NCBI GenBank assembly: GCA_036023115.1
Contig: JAYKKT010000091.1
Location: 36,327,001 to 36,391,000 of the forward strand
Source: Brasenia schreberi
Lineage: Eukaryota > Streptophyta > Magnoliopsida > Nymphaeales > Cabombaceae
DNA length: 64,000 nt
Direction: 5' to 3'
The notes beneath the pieces were generated by a model. That model saw only the letters and a list, made by a program, of their open reading frames with translations, ran no database searches and had not been told where the DNA came from. Position numbers and translations under genes: made by a program. Shown here in pieces: positions 12,675-24,035 of the stretch (position 1 is the first letter of the stretch; every line of letters begins with the position of its first letter).

Positions 12675-12886
12675 GCTCTTGCTTACTTATTACTGCATTC
12701 AGGCTCTGCAGTACGTCGTTAGGCGGGAACGCCCCAAAGCAATGCTCATAATTTTTGTAATTCATGTTATAAAAATTCGACAAAGTTTTATGGTGGGTGT
12801 CGGAAGCCTAACACAACCCTCCTCCTTTATCTGAGCTTGGGACTGGCAATGCAAGGGTGATCCTTTCCATGGGCGGAGTTCGTATA

Positions 12887-13296
12887 GGATAATTTATCAT
12901 GACACGATACGGACGCGGAACTGCCTCCACCCTGCCACTAATCGCTCCAACACTTGGCCAGCAGGTTGAGGTACTATTTGGAATTACGATCTTGCCCTCC
13001 TCCTGAACCCAAAATCTACATCTGTTGTGGAAGAGGGAAAAAAACAGCAAGAACACACCGTCCGCCCTCCCATTTCTCTCCCTGCACCGTAGCGTTAATC
13101 CCCGATCTGTCCCCTCTCACCGCCTGTCTACTGTGTGGCCGATCGTCATCGTCGTCGTCGTCTTCTTCTTCCCTGAAAACCCGGTTTTCCCAACGAACGG
13201 TTCTCACCTTTAACACCTCTCTCTCTCTCCTCGACGATGCACCAGTCGTTGTAACAAAGCACAGGAAGCGGTAGAAGGAACGAAGCGTTAAGGACG
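12887..13296 (+). promoter_or_regulatory. Promoter and 5' leader region of the HSF gene
   Basis: About 410 bp separate the RTE 5' end from the HSF start codon. The part near the ATG is pyrimidine-rich, with a GTC/ATC triplet run (13143-13165) and CT tracts, typical of plant 5' leaders. No clear TATA box or heat-shock element array was recognised by eye. Confidence 0.45.
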
Positions 13297-15779
13297 ATGG
13301 ACGGCGGAGGGAGCGCGAGCGGCAGCGGTGGAGCACCGCCGCCGTTCCTTAGCAAGACGTACGATATGGTGGACGACCCTTCGATGGACTCCATCGTGTC
13401 ATGGAGCCACGGCAGCAACAGCTTCATCGTGTGGAACCCACCGGAGTTTGCCCGCGTCCTCCTCCCAAAATACTTCAAACACAGCAATTTCTCTAGTTTC
13501 GTTCGCCAATTGAACACCTACGTGAGAGACTCCATCCCTCTTCCCTTCCATACTTGCATTCGCCGTATGGGTGTTTCGTTTCTTCGTTTTCTCAGCTCGG
13601 AGAGGTGCTTTTTGGTCGCAAATGCTCTCATTTTGGTTCTATATGAGTAAATTGTGATGATATTCTCTGCGGGTTTTATTAAATTTGGGGGTTTGGATGG
13701 GAGAGTTTTTATTTTTTTGGTGGCTTTCTGCTTCTTGGTAGGATATATGAGTGAGAAATTAGAATCTGGTGTTTTATATTTCCATAGTTCACTCTTCGTT
13801 TTTATTTTGCTTCACTCTGTGGCTGTGGAGTTTAATAAGTTAGGTTGGTAGATTGTCTTCTGATCTTTTTGTCTTGGTTGTGATGACTTTCATTGTCGAT
13901 TTTACGTGGATGGTCTGTATTGAGAATGAAGGAGTGGACTCAAGGAAACTGAACGTCTTTATATTTTTTCCGAAAGGCTGAACGTCCTTTATGTTTGTTG
14001 ATATGTATCCTCATACTTAGTTCAAGAGCTTAGAAGTTATTCTTCGTCTTGTAGTTGTCTGCTAGCACTCATGATTAATTCGTATTTTGCTCTGTATTTT
14101 AGTTGTATTATGTTTCTGACTTTCTGTATTCTTACACTCCTAATAATAGCTTTCATTACCCTGAAGAAAAGAAGGTGAATGATGATTGTGATCTAGGAGA
14201 GAAGCTCAACGATGGAAGGCGTTAGCCTGTTACATATACATAAAAACCTACAAATCTGCTTATATGGTGTCCTCTTGTTCATGTTGTTCACGTCTGTATA
14301 AAAGCATGTTAGTTTCAGGAATTCTTATGGGAAAGAGATGGTAAGACTGGTTCTATTAATGGACCCGAGTTTCTATGTTAGAAAATGTGCTGAGAAGTGA
14401 ATCTGTTAGTGCGATTTGATTGTCACAGGACTTGATCTTCTTGCTGAGTGCAGGGTTTTAGGAAAGTTGATCCAGATAGGTGGGAGTTTGCCAATGAAGG
14501 GTTTCTAAGGGGCCAGAAGCATCTGCTGAAGACGATTTTCAGGCGCAAGCCGATCCACAGCCACTCCCCTCCGCAACCACCACAAGGGCAGACTTCATCT
14601 GTTGGCGCTTGCGTGGAGGTCGGCAAGTTTGGTGGTCTCGAGGAAGAAATTGAGTGCCTTAAACGGGATAAGAATGTTCTCATGCAGGAGGTGGTCCGGT
14701 TAAGGCAGCAGCAGCAATCGACTGACCATCAGGTGCTGACATTGGTTCAGCGAATCCAAGGGATGGAGCAAAAGCAGCAGCATATGATGTCCTTCCTGGC
14801 GAAGGCGATGCAGAGCCCCGCATTCTTGTCTCACTTGGTTCATCAGAACGACGGTAACCGGCGCATCCAGAATGATAACAGATGCATTGAGGATGACGGT
14901 AACCGCATTGCGGTGAAGAAGAAGCGCCGACTACCCGAGACCGAAGGCAGCACATATGGTGAGCATATTCCAAACGACGGTCAGATGATTAAATACCGCT
15001 CTACAAACGAGTCGACGAAAGCCATGCTCATGCAAATACTTAACACTAGACCTTCTCCTCAATTGCCATCATCTCCAGATGAGAGTTTCTCTGCTGATGC
15101 TGTTCATGTGCCCACCATTGAACCTTTCGAAAATGGCTATTCATCCAACCTTTCAGGTTCAAACCCTGCAGGTGTGAAGCCAACTTTTGGACTTGATCAT
15201 CCACCTTATGCGTCAGGATATCCAGGGGTTGTTGCCTCATCTGCTGTAGCATCAGAGATCTACTCGTCTTCTGGAATACCAACAATGGTTGCAAATTGTG
15301 ATTTACCAGATGCTAGTCTGGTGGCATCAACGCTGCCGGAGTTAATTGCCTCAGGCAAGAATCTTTGTGTTCCCGGATTTTCTTCAGTGCCAGCAGTGAT
15401 GCCGGACAACGCTGATGTTAATCTTGCAAATGGAGCACATACCGCTCCGAAACCGGGGGTAGAGTATATAAACCGAATTGCAGCAGGTGCTTCAATTCCT
15501 CTAGAGGCAGACGAGTTCTCTTCTGTAGCTGATAGCAATGGTTTATTCGCAGGCATGCACATCGTCATGCCAGATATAGGTGAGCTTTCCTGGGATCAGT
15601 TGATTTCAGGGACACCGATTGCGGATGAAATTGATGATGTTGAGTCGAGTACTCAGGACGTTCTTGCTAAGGAAAATGGTCTGAGTCCAGCAGCAGCAAG
15701 GGAAACCGAATGGGATGCTACCAATATGGAAGAACTTGCTCTGCAGATGGGACTTCTTGCATCTGGGATAAATGGCTGA
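13297..15779 (+). CDS. HSFA1-like: Class A (A1-type) heat-stress transcription factor
   Basis: HSFA1 factors bind heat-shock elements as trimers and switch on chaperone genes. Exons are 13297-13521 and 14454-15779, with a 932-bp GT-AG intron, giving 516 aa. The intron falls after FVRQLNTY, the conserved position inside the DNA-binding domain of plant HSFs. The domain starts at [13 protein letters not shown] (residue 15) and ends near RRKP (108). Residues 135-205 form the HR-A/B coiled coil ([19 protein letters not shown] then [17 protein letters not shown]), with the long class A spacer. KKKRR (230-234) is a nuclear localisation signal. SWDQLI (454-459) is an AHA-type activation motif. [10 protein letters not shown] near the C-terminus resembles the nuclear export signal of A1 members. 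All domains are intact, so it is probably functional. A1 rather than another class A type is judged from length and the C-terminal motif. Confidence 0.93.
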
Positions 15780-16061
15780 ACCTGATTTCTTTTTTACAGA
15801 AAGGATCTACAAGAGAGTAATAGTTAGTATTGTAACAGCCTTCATATAAGAGTCTGTCTATATGATCTTACAATGCAGCTCCTATATGTTTTTTTCTTTC
15901 TTTTTCCTACAGTAATCTAAACCATTGGGAAAAGGTCATGTATATTAATGAGATATGACGCAGTTTAAGCTTCTTATGCTTTTCGTCTTCTGGCACAAGT
16001 GTAGTACTGTTGTAGAGGCATATGAAGATACCGCCTGTTATCTGCTTTACAAATCCTACTG

Positions 16062-16200
<139 letters not shown>

Positions 16201-16445
16201 ATAAGCACATCCATCCGCTCAAACCCATCAAAGATCTTGATCGAGGTGATAACGGTGAAAGTTTGAATTTAAAAAATATCATTGTATTTTTTGTATTTAG
16301 CATTTAATATATTTTTAAATTTAAATATTTATTTTAAATAAACTTAAATGGATTTAAGTATTAATGAGTGTACCCAAGAGTTATGCTTTCTCTATATAAA
16401 GAGACACTTTGCATTTAATGCACTCATCTGCATTAAATGTAAGTG

Positions 16446-16476
<31 letters not shown>

Positions 16477-17565
16477 ATAAGAAATATTTTATTCAAATCT
16501 CTATTATGGATCTCAAATATCACATGATATAAATATTTATAGATTATGTATCAAACACTATTATAAGATACTCTCCCTCTCTCTATATATTTATATAGAC
16601 TCGTAAACTCATACTCTTCTTGATATCATCGATTTATGTGATTGAACAATTCATATTCCAAAAGCAAAAGAAGTAAAAGTAAATAAAAAAATGAAAAGTA
16701 CAAAGTAAATTTTGTATTTTTTTGTTTTGAATATGAATTATCTGATCGAAAAGATGGTCTAAATGATCAAGAAAGGTCTAGGATGAATGAAAGTATAACA
16801 ATTCCATTTTCTTCATATAAAGAGAGGAAGACTGGCAAATCTAACACATTTAGGTGTTGTTATATCCAAATAAATTTCAAAATCTAATTTAGATTTGAAT
16901 TTTAAAAATAAAAAATATTTATATGAATAAGTACAAACAAAAAAGTGTTTTTATATTCTTTTTTTTTAATTCAAATATAAGTCTTCCATCTTTTAAGATT
17001 GAATGATTAAGATTTGTTTTATTGTGTTAACACTTAAGTATCTTAATAAATCCCAGGATCTTTTTTTCTTTCACTCCCATACCCAATAGAAGCAACAAGA
17101 AGAACAATGGTAACATTTTCTTCCTCCCTCTTAGTAGGCCAATAAAGTCGTTGTTTTGACTCGTTATATGAGTTGACATTCATAGTCACATATGTCCTGG
17201 AGTAAGAGAATAACCATGACGGCTACAAGGGGTTCATCTTCTCAAACAATTTCACTATTTGATTTGTATTGTTGTGCGTTAAATGTGAACAAGCATAATG
17301 ATATAATTTACTTTTTAAAATCTAATATTGATCTCGTTGAATGAACAGTGAACATTTTTTAAAAGATTTAAGCATGAACAAAATTGAGCACAAACCACTG
17401 CCTCTCTCCTCCTATATATGTAGTGATTAGATCTTAGCTATATTTGGCATCTCTCATTTTTTGGTGACATGAATATAATAAAATATATTTCATGTTTTTT
17501 CAAAGTTTTAAAATTCCACTCATTCCACTCAAAAGTGAACATATGTCCGTTTTGGCAAATTCAAT

Positions 17566-17569
<4 letters not shown>

Positions 17570-17608
<39 letters not shown>
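17570..17608. repeat. (AT)n microsatellite
   Basis: A run of about 39 bp of AT repeat. A shorter AT run follows at 17646-17661. Confidence 0.9.
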
Positions 17609-17613
<5 letters not shown>

Positions 17614-17704
17614 AAATCAATGATTGATTTTTTAATTAAAAGGTTATATATATATATATACCATGCAAGATGTGCGTTCTTTTTTTTACTATATGAAAAG
17701 GCTT

Positions 17705-17945
17705 AGTAGTAGTTGTTAAGAGCTAAGATCTTTGACGCACTTCTTACCATCGTTAAGCATTTTGGTGAGCGCTTACTGGACTCGGGGGCTCCCTTGGCAG
17801 ATTTCTACGTCGGGAACTCCTCATATGGAGTGAATCACAAGCATACTTCCTAAAACCAAATGGATTCCGTCTTATTCAAAACCTACGGGGAACTCCTCGT
17901 AATTCCTGTAAAAGACCCCCGTTTGAAGTGCGTAACACCACATCA
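17705..17945. mobile_element. LTR-retrotransposon-like fragment (unclassified)
   Basis: A GC-richer block with the phrase GACTCGGGGGCTCCC and two GGGAACTCCTC units (17811 and 17889) in an AT-rich surround. It is reminiscent of plant Ty3/gypsy LTR or untranslated DNA, but no coding domain, LTR pair or boundary is visible. Assignment is tentative. Confidence 0.25.
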
Positions 17946-17997
17946 GTTATCACATGGCTTCGTCCTTTGGGTGTTTAAGTCTCTCTTTCTTTGTGCC

Positions 17998-18140
17998 CAG
18001 AGCATTAGCTCAACAGCAGTGCGAAGGCGTACTGAAGCATCTGGTGGGGAGTTCGACTCCCAGAGGGTACATGCGTGGTTGTGGGTGTTCGGCTTCAGCC
18101 TCCTCTTGTAACAAAATAAAAAATAAAAATAAAAAGTCTT
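17998..18140 (+). mobile_element. tRNA-derived SINE, family 1
   Basis: An A-box-like TTAGCTCAACAGC lies near 18005 and a B-box GAGTTCGACTCC at 18049-18060. A body then ends in TTGTAACAAAATAAAA, an A-rich tail. Relatives are at 40731-40835 (minus), 48190-48330 (minus) and 56134-56243 (plus). Confidence 0.7.
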
Positions 18141-18531
18141 TCTTTCTTTTAAGGCCAAGAGGCAAGAGTCAACTTTGGTTACATAAATGTTACCACATGG
18201 AACTTCAAGCAAAGACAAGTTTGTACTGATCCAGAATCTTGTTTGAGAGCGTTTGCTAGCTCATGTTGTCATCTTTCTTTCAACCTTCTTTTGTTGTTAA
18301 ATAAATTTCTAATTTTATCCAAAAAAAAAGCTTATCCAATTGAGGAAACACTGAGGTCATTAGTAATTGAATCAGATGATTTATGCTTGGCATCTTGCAC
18401 TGCGAAGGCAGTTAAAACTTGTTGCACTTGGCTTTCATATCCGTATTAGGTTAATCTTGCATTTGTGACTTGAGGAAATTGCACTTAATGATAATGGCAT
18501 GGTTGCAACCGGGCTATTCTAAACTCTGCAG
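18141..18531. other. Intergenic DNA
   Basis: No gene, repeat or structured element is recognised between the SINE and the MITE. Confidence 0.4.
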
Positions 18532-18534
18532 TAA

Positions 18535-18718
18535 GGGGTTGTTTGATTGCAAGGCTGAGACTACAGAACTGGAACTCCAATTCTAGTTCTAGCGGCCCAC
18601 CTGGATCGGTTACCACCCTGGTTTTTTATTATGCACCAAAGCCCACATTTGATTACGAAGGAAACTATAGTTTCAGCTCGTCATCCTGCACCCCCATGTC
18701 TCATAATCAAACACCCCC
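18535..18718. mobile_element. Tourist/PIF-Harbinger-type MITE (184 bp)
   Basis: The terminal inverted repeats are GGGGTTGTTTGATT and, from the other end, GGGGGTGTTTGATT. A TAA trinucleotide lies at both borders (18532-18534 and 18719-18721). TIRs of this type with a TAA/TTA duplication are the hallmark of Tourist-like MITEs, moved by PIF/Harbinger transposases. It is non-coding; a 62-aa chance frame inside has no meaning. Confidence 0.75.
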
Positions 18719-19024
18719 TAAAGGACCATAGTCACTGACACCATCAATAATTTGAACATATTACAACATTATCACCTATATGAAGGTTGAAGGCAATGCG
18801 GAGAATATATCATGATTTTTAGTAACGTGATATTACAGATCATAGGAAAATGTGGCTGAATACTCTTGTTTCCTGTATTTTTCACGTTTTCCATATATAT
18901 AGAGAGAGAGCTCAGCATTATGGTTGTGGGCATCCATATCAATGATTTTAGAGATGTATGACAAACCCATCTGGAAGAATGTTTACATGAGTTAGCTTTT
19001 CATTTCTTTTGGTACAATGAGGTG

Positions 19025-19115
19025 GTCGAGGCCAGATTCACGTGCCAAGTATTGAACTCACGGCCATTGATTTGGTAGTCTAACCCTGGCCAGGTGAGCT
19101 ATTGCTCTGTGCAAT
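19025..19115 (-). mobile_element. tRNA-derived SINE head (relic)
   Basis: The minus strand reads AATAGCTCACCTGGCCAGG (A-box-like), then GTGAGTTCAATACTTGG (B-box-like) about 35 bp on. The head is shared with 8810-8888 and 45176-45290. Confidence 0.5.
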
Positions 19116-19324
19116 GAGTTGTTTTCTATGTGATGCATGATTCTTATGCGATGGTGTTGCCTCGGCAAATGTTCTTTTTTTAAAGGAGGGGAAAACGACT
19201 AGAGGGTTTAGTCTAATTTAATGTGATTAAGTAAACTAAAAGCAGTTTGGCATTTCTTTGACAGTTACGCACATCAAGATGGTTAAACTGAACGTTTTGC
19301 TCAGACACACATGCATATATATAG

Positions 19325-19385
<61 letters not shown>
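19325..19385. repeat. Compound microsatellite (CA)n-(AT)n
   Basis: About 28 bp of AC repeat runs directly into about 32 bp of AT repeat. Confidence 0.95.
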
Positions 19386-19387
<2 letters not shown>

Positions 19388-19676
19388 ATATGTGTATAAG
19401 AGAGAGAGTAACTTGTCCCACAAGCATGCACCTAACATCATGATTATATACATATATATGTAAGAGAGAGAGCAACTTGTCCATACAATCAAGGAAGGCA
19501 CAAGCGTACACTACTAAAGGTGCATGTATCAGTTTTCATATGTATAGTAGTGTTAAATTCATAATATCTTTTGATGTATAATATTCTATAAACATCTTCA
19601 TCATTTACTTTTTTTGCTAAAGAACAAAAAATAAAAGTAAAAATATCATAAACTAAACTTTTATCATTGATTCAAA

Positions 19677-19866
19677 CAACAACTAAGTCTTTTTCTCATG
19701 CTAGATGAAGTCGGCTACATGAATTTTTTATTTTCACATAGTTCGAATCCATAATAAATAAGTTCGACAAAGTTTTACACGGGTTATCGGAAGCCTAACG
19801 CAATTCTCTTCCTTTATCCAGGCTTGAGACCGACCGACCATACAAGGGTGATCCTTTACATGACGG
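19677..19866 (-). mobile_element. Mini-RTE: RTE 5' module fused to RTE 3' end
   Basis: On the minus strand, 19866-19741 matches the first ~125 nt of the complete RTE (conserved words AAGGATCACCCTTG and AGGCTTCCGA). 19740-19677 matches the last ~65 nt, including the GACTTAGTTGTTG-type end. All ~3 kb of coding DNA between them is absent. The flanks ATTGATTCAAA (19666-19676) and ATGGATGTCAAA (19868-19879) look like an eroded TSD. I interpret it as a non-autonomous, LINE-derived short element. Confidence 0.65.
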
Positions 19867-19937
19867 AATGGATGTCAAATATTAAACGGTAAAAATATTT
19901 ATACAAAATTATCCATCAAATGATATTATATATTTAA

Positions 19938-20045
<108 letters not shown>

Positions 20046-20139
20046 ATTAGATCTTATCGAGCATCTATATGTTTACTCGCTTTTGATTTACATCAATACC
20101 ATAAAAAAAAATGAACATAATGTGGTTAGGATCCAATCA

Positions 20140-20700
20140 ATATGCACTGGCTGCCCACGTGACAAAAGGTGATCGGACAAAGGCTGGCAGGTGGGCGTAA
20201 AGTGGTGCCGTGCGACCGAAGGGGGTAAAGGGAAAGACCAGGTTGGCGTCAGCCAAGCCTGAAAAGGGAAAAGACCAGGTTGGCATGTAGAGACTTTTCT
20301 TCAGTTTGGCGATCACAATCTTGCCATGTTAAAGACGGCGGCATAAAGTCTTTGTTCTCGTATAAAAGGACGGGGGGTGTCGTCAAGGACCTTTGTGGAT
20401 GACACCCTTCTAAAGCCTGGCTTCATACAAAACTGGTGAAATCATGTTCTTACAACATGAGAAAGAGATTTAGCTAAAGTATGACATTCTCAAGAGCTAA
20501 GACAATCCACCATTGTCCTCTTCTCATAAAAACAAAAGAAATGAACTATTTTCCTACCTTCATGTGCCCCAGAAGAAGAGGTCGGCTTGGACCTCGACCC
20601 CCTGGTTAAGTCGGATACAAATCGCACCAGAACTGAGTTCTACAAGGAAGATCTTGAAAGTTCATGTAAATTCACTGCCTAAGCTTTATGCATCCTTTCC
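20140..20700 (+). mobile_element. LTR-like sequence with TATA box (probable LTR retrotransposon relic)
   Basis: A GC-richer stretch carries TATAAAAGG at 20361-20369, followed by a GGGGGGTGTCGTC block and GACACCCTTCT. This layout resembles an LTR U3-R region. The unit GGAAAGACCAGGTTGGC occurs twice (around 20231 and 20268), as U3 repeats often do. No second LTR, primer-binding site or coding domain was found, so family and borders are unknown. Confidence 0.35.
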
Positions 20701-21747
20701 CCAGTTGGAACTACTCTAGATGTTACGGTTCGTTCTACAAGGAAGATTTACATCCAAAGAGCCGCCTTAAATTTTCTACCTTTCCAAGGGCATTTCTTTT
20801 ATCTGATCCAGGAAACCCTGTGCGGCATCACTGATGTAGAAACAATAATTTGATAATGTCCAAGTTATGACACGAGTAGTTGCTACACTGGAGGGTAATG
20901 ATTCTCTATCTTGAATGTAACATACAAATCATATGGAAATATCTGTCCCACAGTGAGGGACTGCGCTGATATGAACTCATCCATATTGCACGAACTAAAT
21001 TCATGAATGAAGCATGTAAGGGAGACGAGAGAAAGTTAAATGGCCATCATTGATAAAGGACTTTATATGAACAATATGGTATTTCGGAAGCCTCAAAGTT
21101 GTAAGTACTAATACGTAGTTCAATATGGCACATGGTTTAACTTTACCTGCGAAGCCTATGGTGGAGGTACCACCCTGCGCTGCTGGATTTGATTGCCTCA
21201 TCCCACACCAGACGGCACGGTGTGATCGTGCACCATAGTCCTGGCGTGTACTCACCGAGTCTTGTAGCAAAGTTTGTCATGGGGCTGAAGATGGAGTTTG
21301 AGCCTGTCACCTGCTCCTGAGTTTCTACCCATGCTTGAGTTCCTTCCTTTTGGCTCCTTGGGCCAAAGTTGTACGGTGTTTCCTAAGCATTGAAAAATCA
21401 CCTTCATGTAATACTTCAAGAAAGCAAATTTGCAAGGTATACAAACAGAAATTGTGTGGTGACCTCAAAAAGGAAACCCTATCATCATATGACAGAAATA
21501 TGAAATTACAGTCTCATGCACCCACACAACGCATACAAGCATTCAGATGATCAGGAATCAGTTGATTCATTATTAATATCATTTCTACCATTATGCTCAG
21601 TTTTGCAGCTCATTAAATTCTATTCATGAGAGGACGCAAGCTAGGACCAAGTGCTCAGATTGGAGGAGATAAAAGGAAATTCGTCGTTCTATAATTTGAT
21701 CCTTTTGGTAACTTCCAAGCTGCACAAAAATCTTACTTTTCTCTAAG
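20701..21747. other. Intergenic DNA
   Basis: GTTCTACAAGGAAGAT recurs near 20637 and 20732. A GC-richer block lies at 21140-21250. No recognisable gene is seen. Confidence 0.35.
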
Positions 21748-22098
21748 GCCAAACAGTGTCAGAAATGATAGAAGTTATGATGATACCTCTTTATTAGATA
21801 GGGTCGTAGTCATTCATTTCTTAACACTCCAGCTTATATCCGGGCTTAAGAAAACATAATAGCCTCACATATAACGCTGAAGAAAACATGGTAGCCTCGC
21901 ATATATGGAAATGAAATGAACTTTTGCCAAGACATAACATATATGCCCTCATACTCCATAGAGGTTTTAAACCAACAGTGTTAGCAGTTATAGAAGTTAT
22001 GGCAATGCCTCTTTATTAGATTGTCCCAGAATCATTTATTTCTTAAGGCTCCAGCATATACTTGGGCTTAAGAAAACATAATAACCTCATATATGAGT
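21748..22098. repeat. Two direct copies of a ~125-bp repeat
   Basis: 21748-21875 and 21970-22098 share an ordered series of words: ACAGTGT, TAGAAGTTATG, CCTCTTTATTAGAT, ATTTCTTAA, CTCCAGC and GGGCTTAAGAAAACATAAT. The period is about 222 bp. The second copy ends where the RTE-2 fragment begins. Confidence 0.75.
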
Positions 22099-22099
22099 C

Positions 22100-23345
22100 A
22101 TTCAATGAAATTAAGGGAAAGAGTAATTGAACCTGAGATTAAGACAAAGAGACTCATATTTCTGTGAGAATCAATTTGGTTTTATGCCCGGGAGGTCAAC
22201 CATGAAAGCAATCTATCTTCTACGAAGATTAATGGAGAGGTATTCTTAAGGAAAGAAAAGCATCTACACATAGTTTTCATTGATCCGAAAAGCCTACGAT
22301 AAATGGTACCGAGAGCAGGTCCCTGTGGAAGGCTTTGGAGAAGAAAGGAGTTCGTATCAGACATTTATATTCGAGCAATCCAAGATATGTATGATAGGCT
22401 AAAACTAGTACTGAGAACAACATTGTATGTGTACACAAAGATTTCCCTATAACTATAGGATCGCACCAAGGACGTTCCAGTCCTTATCTTTTCACCTTGG
22501 TCTTGGACGTGCTATCACCGCGCATATCCAAGAGAGCCTGGTACACAATGCATGCTTTTGGTGCATGATATAGTCTTAGTTGAGAGTCGATGAGAGAGTA
22601 TAAACAAATGGGAAGTTAGAGCTATGGAGACGCCAACTTTGGAAGAACATGGCCTTCGGCCTTCAAGTAGAGTAAAGACTGGAGTATAGCTGGATGTGTA
22701 AGTTTCAGTAGTTAGGTTCGTGTTAATACTAGCTTAGCGGTGAAAAATTGTGAGATCATACAATACCACAAGTCACACAATTAGGGTACCTTGGATCTAT
22801 CATATAAAATGATGGGAGAGATAGAGGGAGATGTAAACCATAGGATTCAAGTCAGATGGATGAAATGAAGGAGTGCTTCAGAGTTATTTGGTGGATAGAA
22901 AAGTGCTTCTCAAGTTTAAGGGTGAAATTTTACCTCCGTACGCTTATAAGGCCATGCGATGTCGTATGGTACATCGAATGTTGGGCGGTAGGGGAAGCCA
23001 GGTGTGGTCACACAAGACAAGATAGATTAGGAATGAATGCATTAGAGAAAGTAAGGGTAGCACCTATTGTGGAAAAGATGGGAGAATCTCGCCTTAGGTG
23101 GTTTGGACATGTAAGGAGAAGATTTTGTAGCTCCCCAGTTAAGCAAGAGTAGATCGTAGATAATAAGCCCAATACTAAGAAGAAGAGTGAAGACTAAGAA
23201 AAGACTATAGATGAAACGATTAAAAAAGATTTAGATCTGAATAACATATCTGAAAACTTGGTTTATGATAGGCACAATGGCGTCGTTTGATCCATGTAGC
23301 CTACCCCACCTAGTGGGAAAAGGCTTGGTTGTTGTTGTTGAACAA
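22100..23345 (+). mobile_element. RTE-clade LINE, second family, 5'-truncated
   Basis: The plus strand encodes a decayed RT with [12 protein letters not shown] at about 22170 and GSHQGRSSPYLF-like text at 22450. The C-terminal block APIVEKMGESRLRWFGHVR is at about 23060. The 3' end has the shared RTE terminal block TGGGAAAAGGCTTGGTTG followed by (TTG)n at 23330-23342. Protein and DNA differ clearly from the copies at 297-3128 and 9649-12878, so this is a separate family that shares only the 3' recognition end. Many stops and frameshifts. Confidence 0.8.
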
Positions 23346-24035
23346 AAGGATCCTGATTAAGTAGAATACCTGCTAGTGCTCTGAGAGGCCCTGGGAGCTT
23401 AACACTCTCGTACAAAAGAGAAACAAGATGCACATCTTGTCATTATTGTGAACCTTGTATGATACTGTATGGTATGGTACAACTGTGTATGCATGATATG
23501 TATTTGAGATAGATCACTTCTCAGAATACAAGTGCGCACTATATTGAAAATGTGCATGATGATGAGATGTATTTGTATGTACTGTACAATACGAACAGAT
23601 ACGAACAGATACTTTCATCACAGCATGACCATATCTTTCACATTAACTTCAGAGTTGAATATGGAAGATACAACAGTTCAACCCAATCCATCCCTCCATT
23701 AAGTCATGACCGAATTCATCCCTTCTTGGTTATTTTAAATTCCTCAACTTGTCCAGAACCTTCCGAAAGGTGTCCACATTCAGACGATGAATGTTCTTTT
23801 AAGCCATTCTCTAGATGTTTTTGTATATGTAACCGGAATCTACAACCTTGATTTCTTATGAATAAACTTCTGAGGTACCTGATTATGATGCATATCAAGA
23901 TTTTTATAAGACTTGAGATCAACAAAACTGTTTTCAACCCTTATCTATTCGCTGTTACACATCTGATTCTAGTCATATTTCTATTGCATAGAGAGAGCCG
24001 AGCATGATGGTGGAGCTGGTTTGTCGAGAAAATGT
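23346..24035. other. Intergenic DNA
   Basis: No gene or repeat family is recognised. A short frame at 23552-23851 has no known motif. Confidence 0.35.

Larger units (their letters stand above)
9649..12878 (-). mobile_element. Complete RTE-clade LINE with target-site duplication
   Basis: TTCGTATA occurs at both borders (9641-9648 and 12879-12886), giving a perfect 8-bp TSD. It defines the element as 3,230 bp with a (GTT)n tail on the left. The minus strand encodes an N-terminal extension plus endonuclease start (12376-12783; GSLNIETLSDKL, HILCLQETK), a basic linker (11254-11619) and RT blocks. The RT blocks show [28 protein letters not shown] and an intact LFADDIVLV catalytic box (10374-10894). 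The C-terminal domain (9712-10398; RLRWFGY) ends about 63 bp before the tail. A stop follows QETK (TGG to TAG), and frameshifts break the ORF, so it is inactive. Being full length, it is the reference copy for the others here. Confidence 0.9.

Noticed and set aside
12760..12878. HDV-like self-cleaving ribozyme at the RTE 5' end
   Set aside because: Such ribozymes are known in some RTE and R2 elements, but I could not build the required double pseudoknot by eye. It would need a covariance or motif search.
13016..13517. Open frames antisense to HSF exon 1, including a poly-Asp run
   Set aside because: Shadow frames of a GC-rich exon and of a GTC triplet run; no known domain.
14680..15568. Antisense frames across HSF exon 2
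   Set aside because: Mirror frames of a well-supported coding exon.
18001..18061. Functional tRNA gene
   Set aside because: Pol III boxes are present but there is no cloverleaf with paired acceptor and anticodon stems. Related copies with a shared body mark it as a SINE.
22182..22364. Minus-strand 60-codon frame
   Set aside because: Antisense to the RT relic of the second RTE family.
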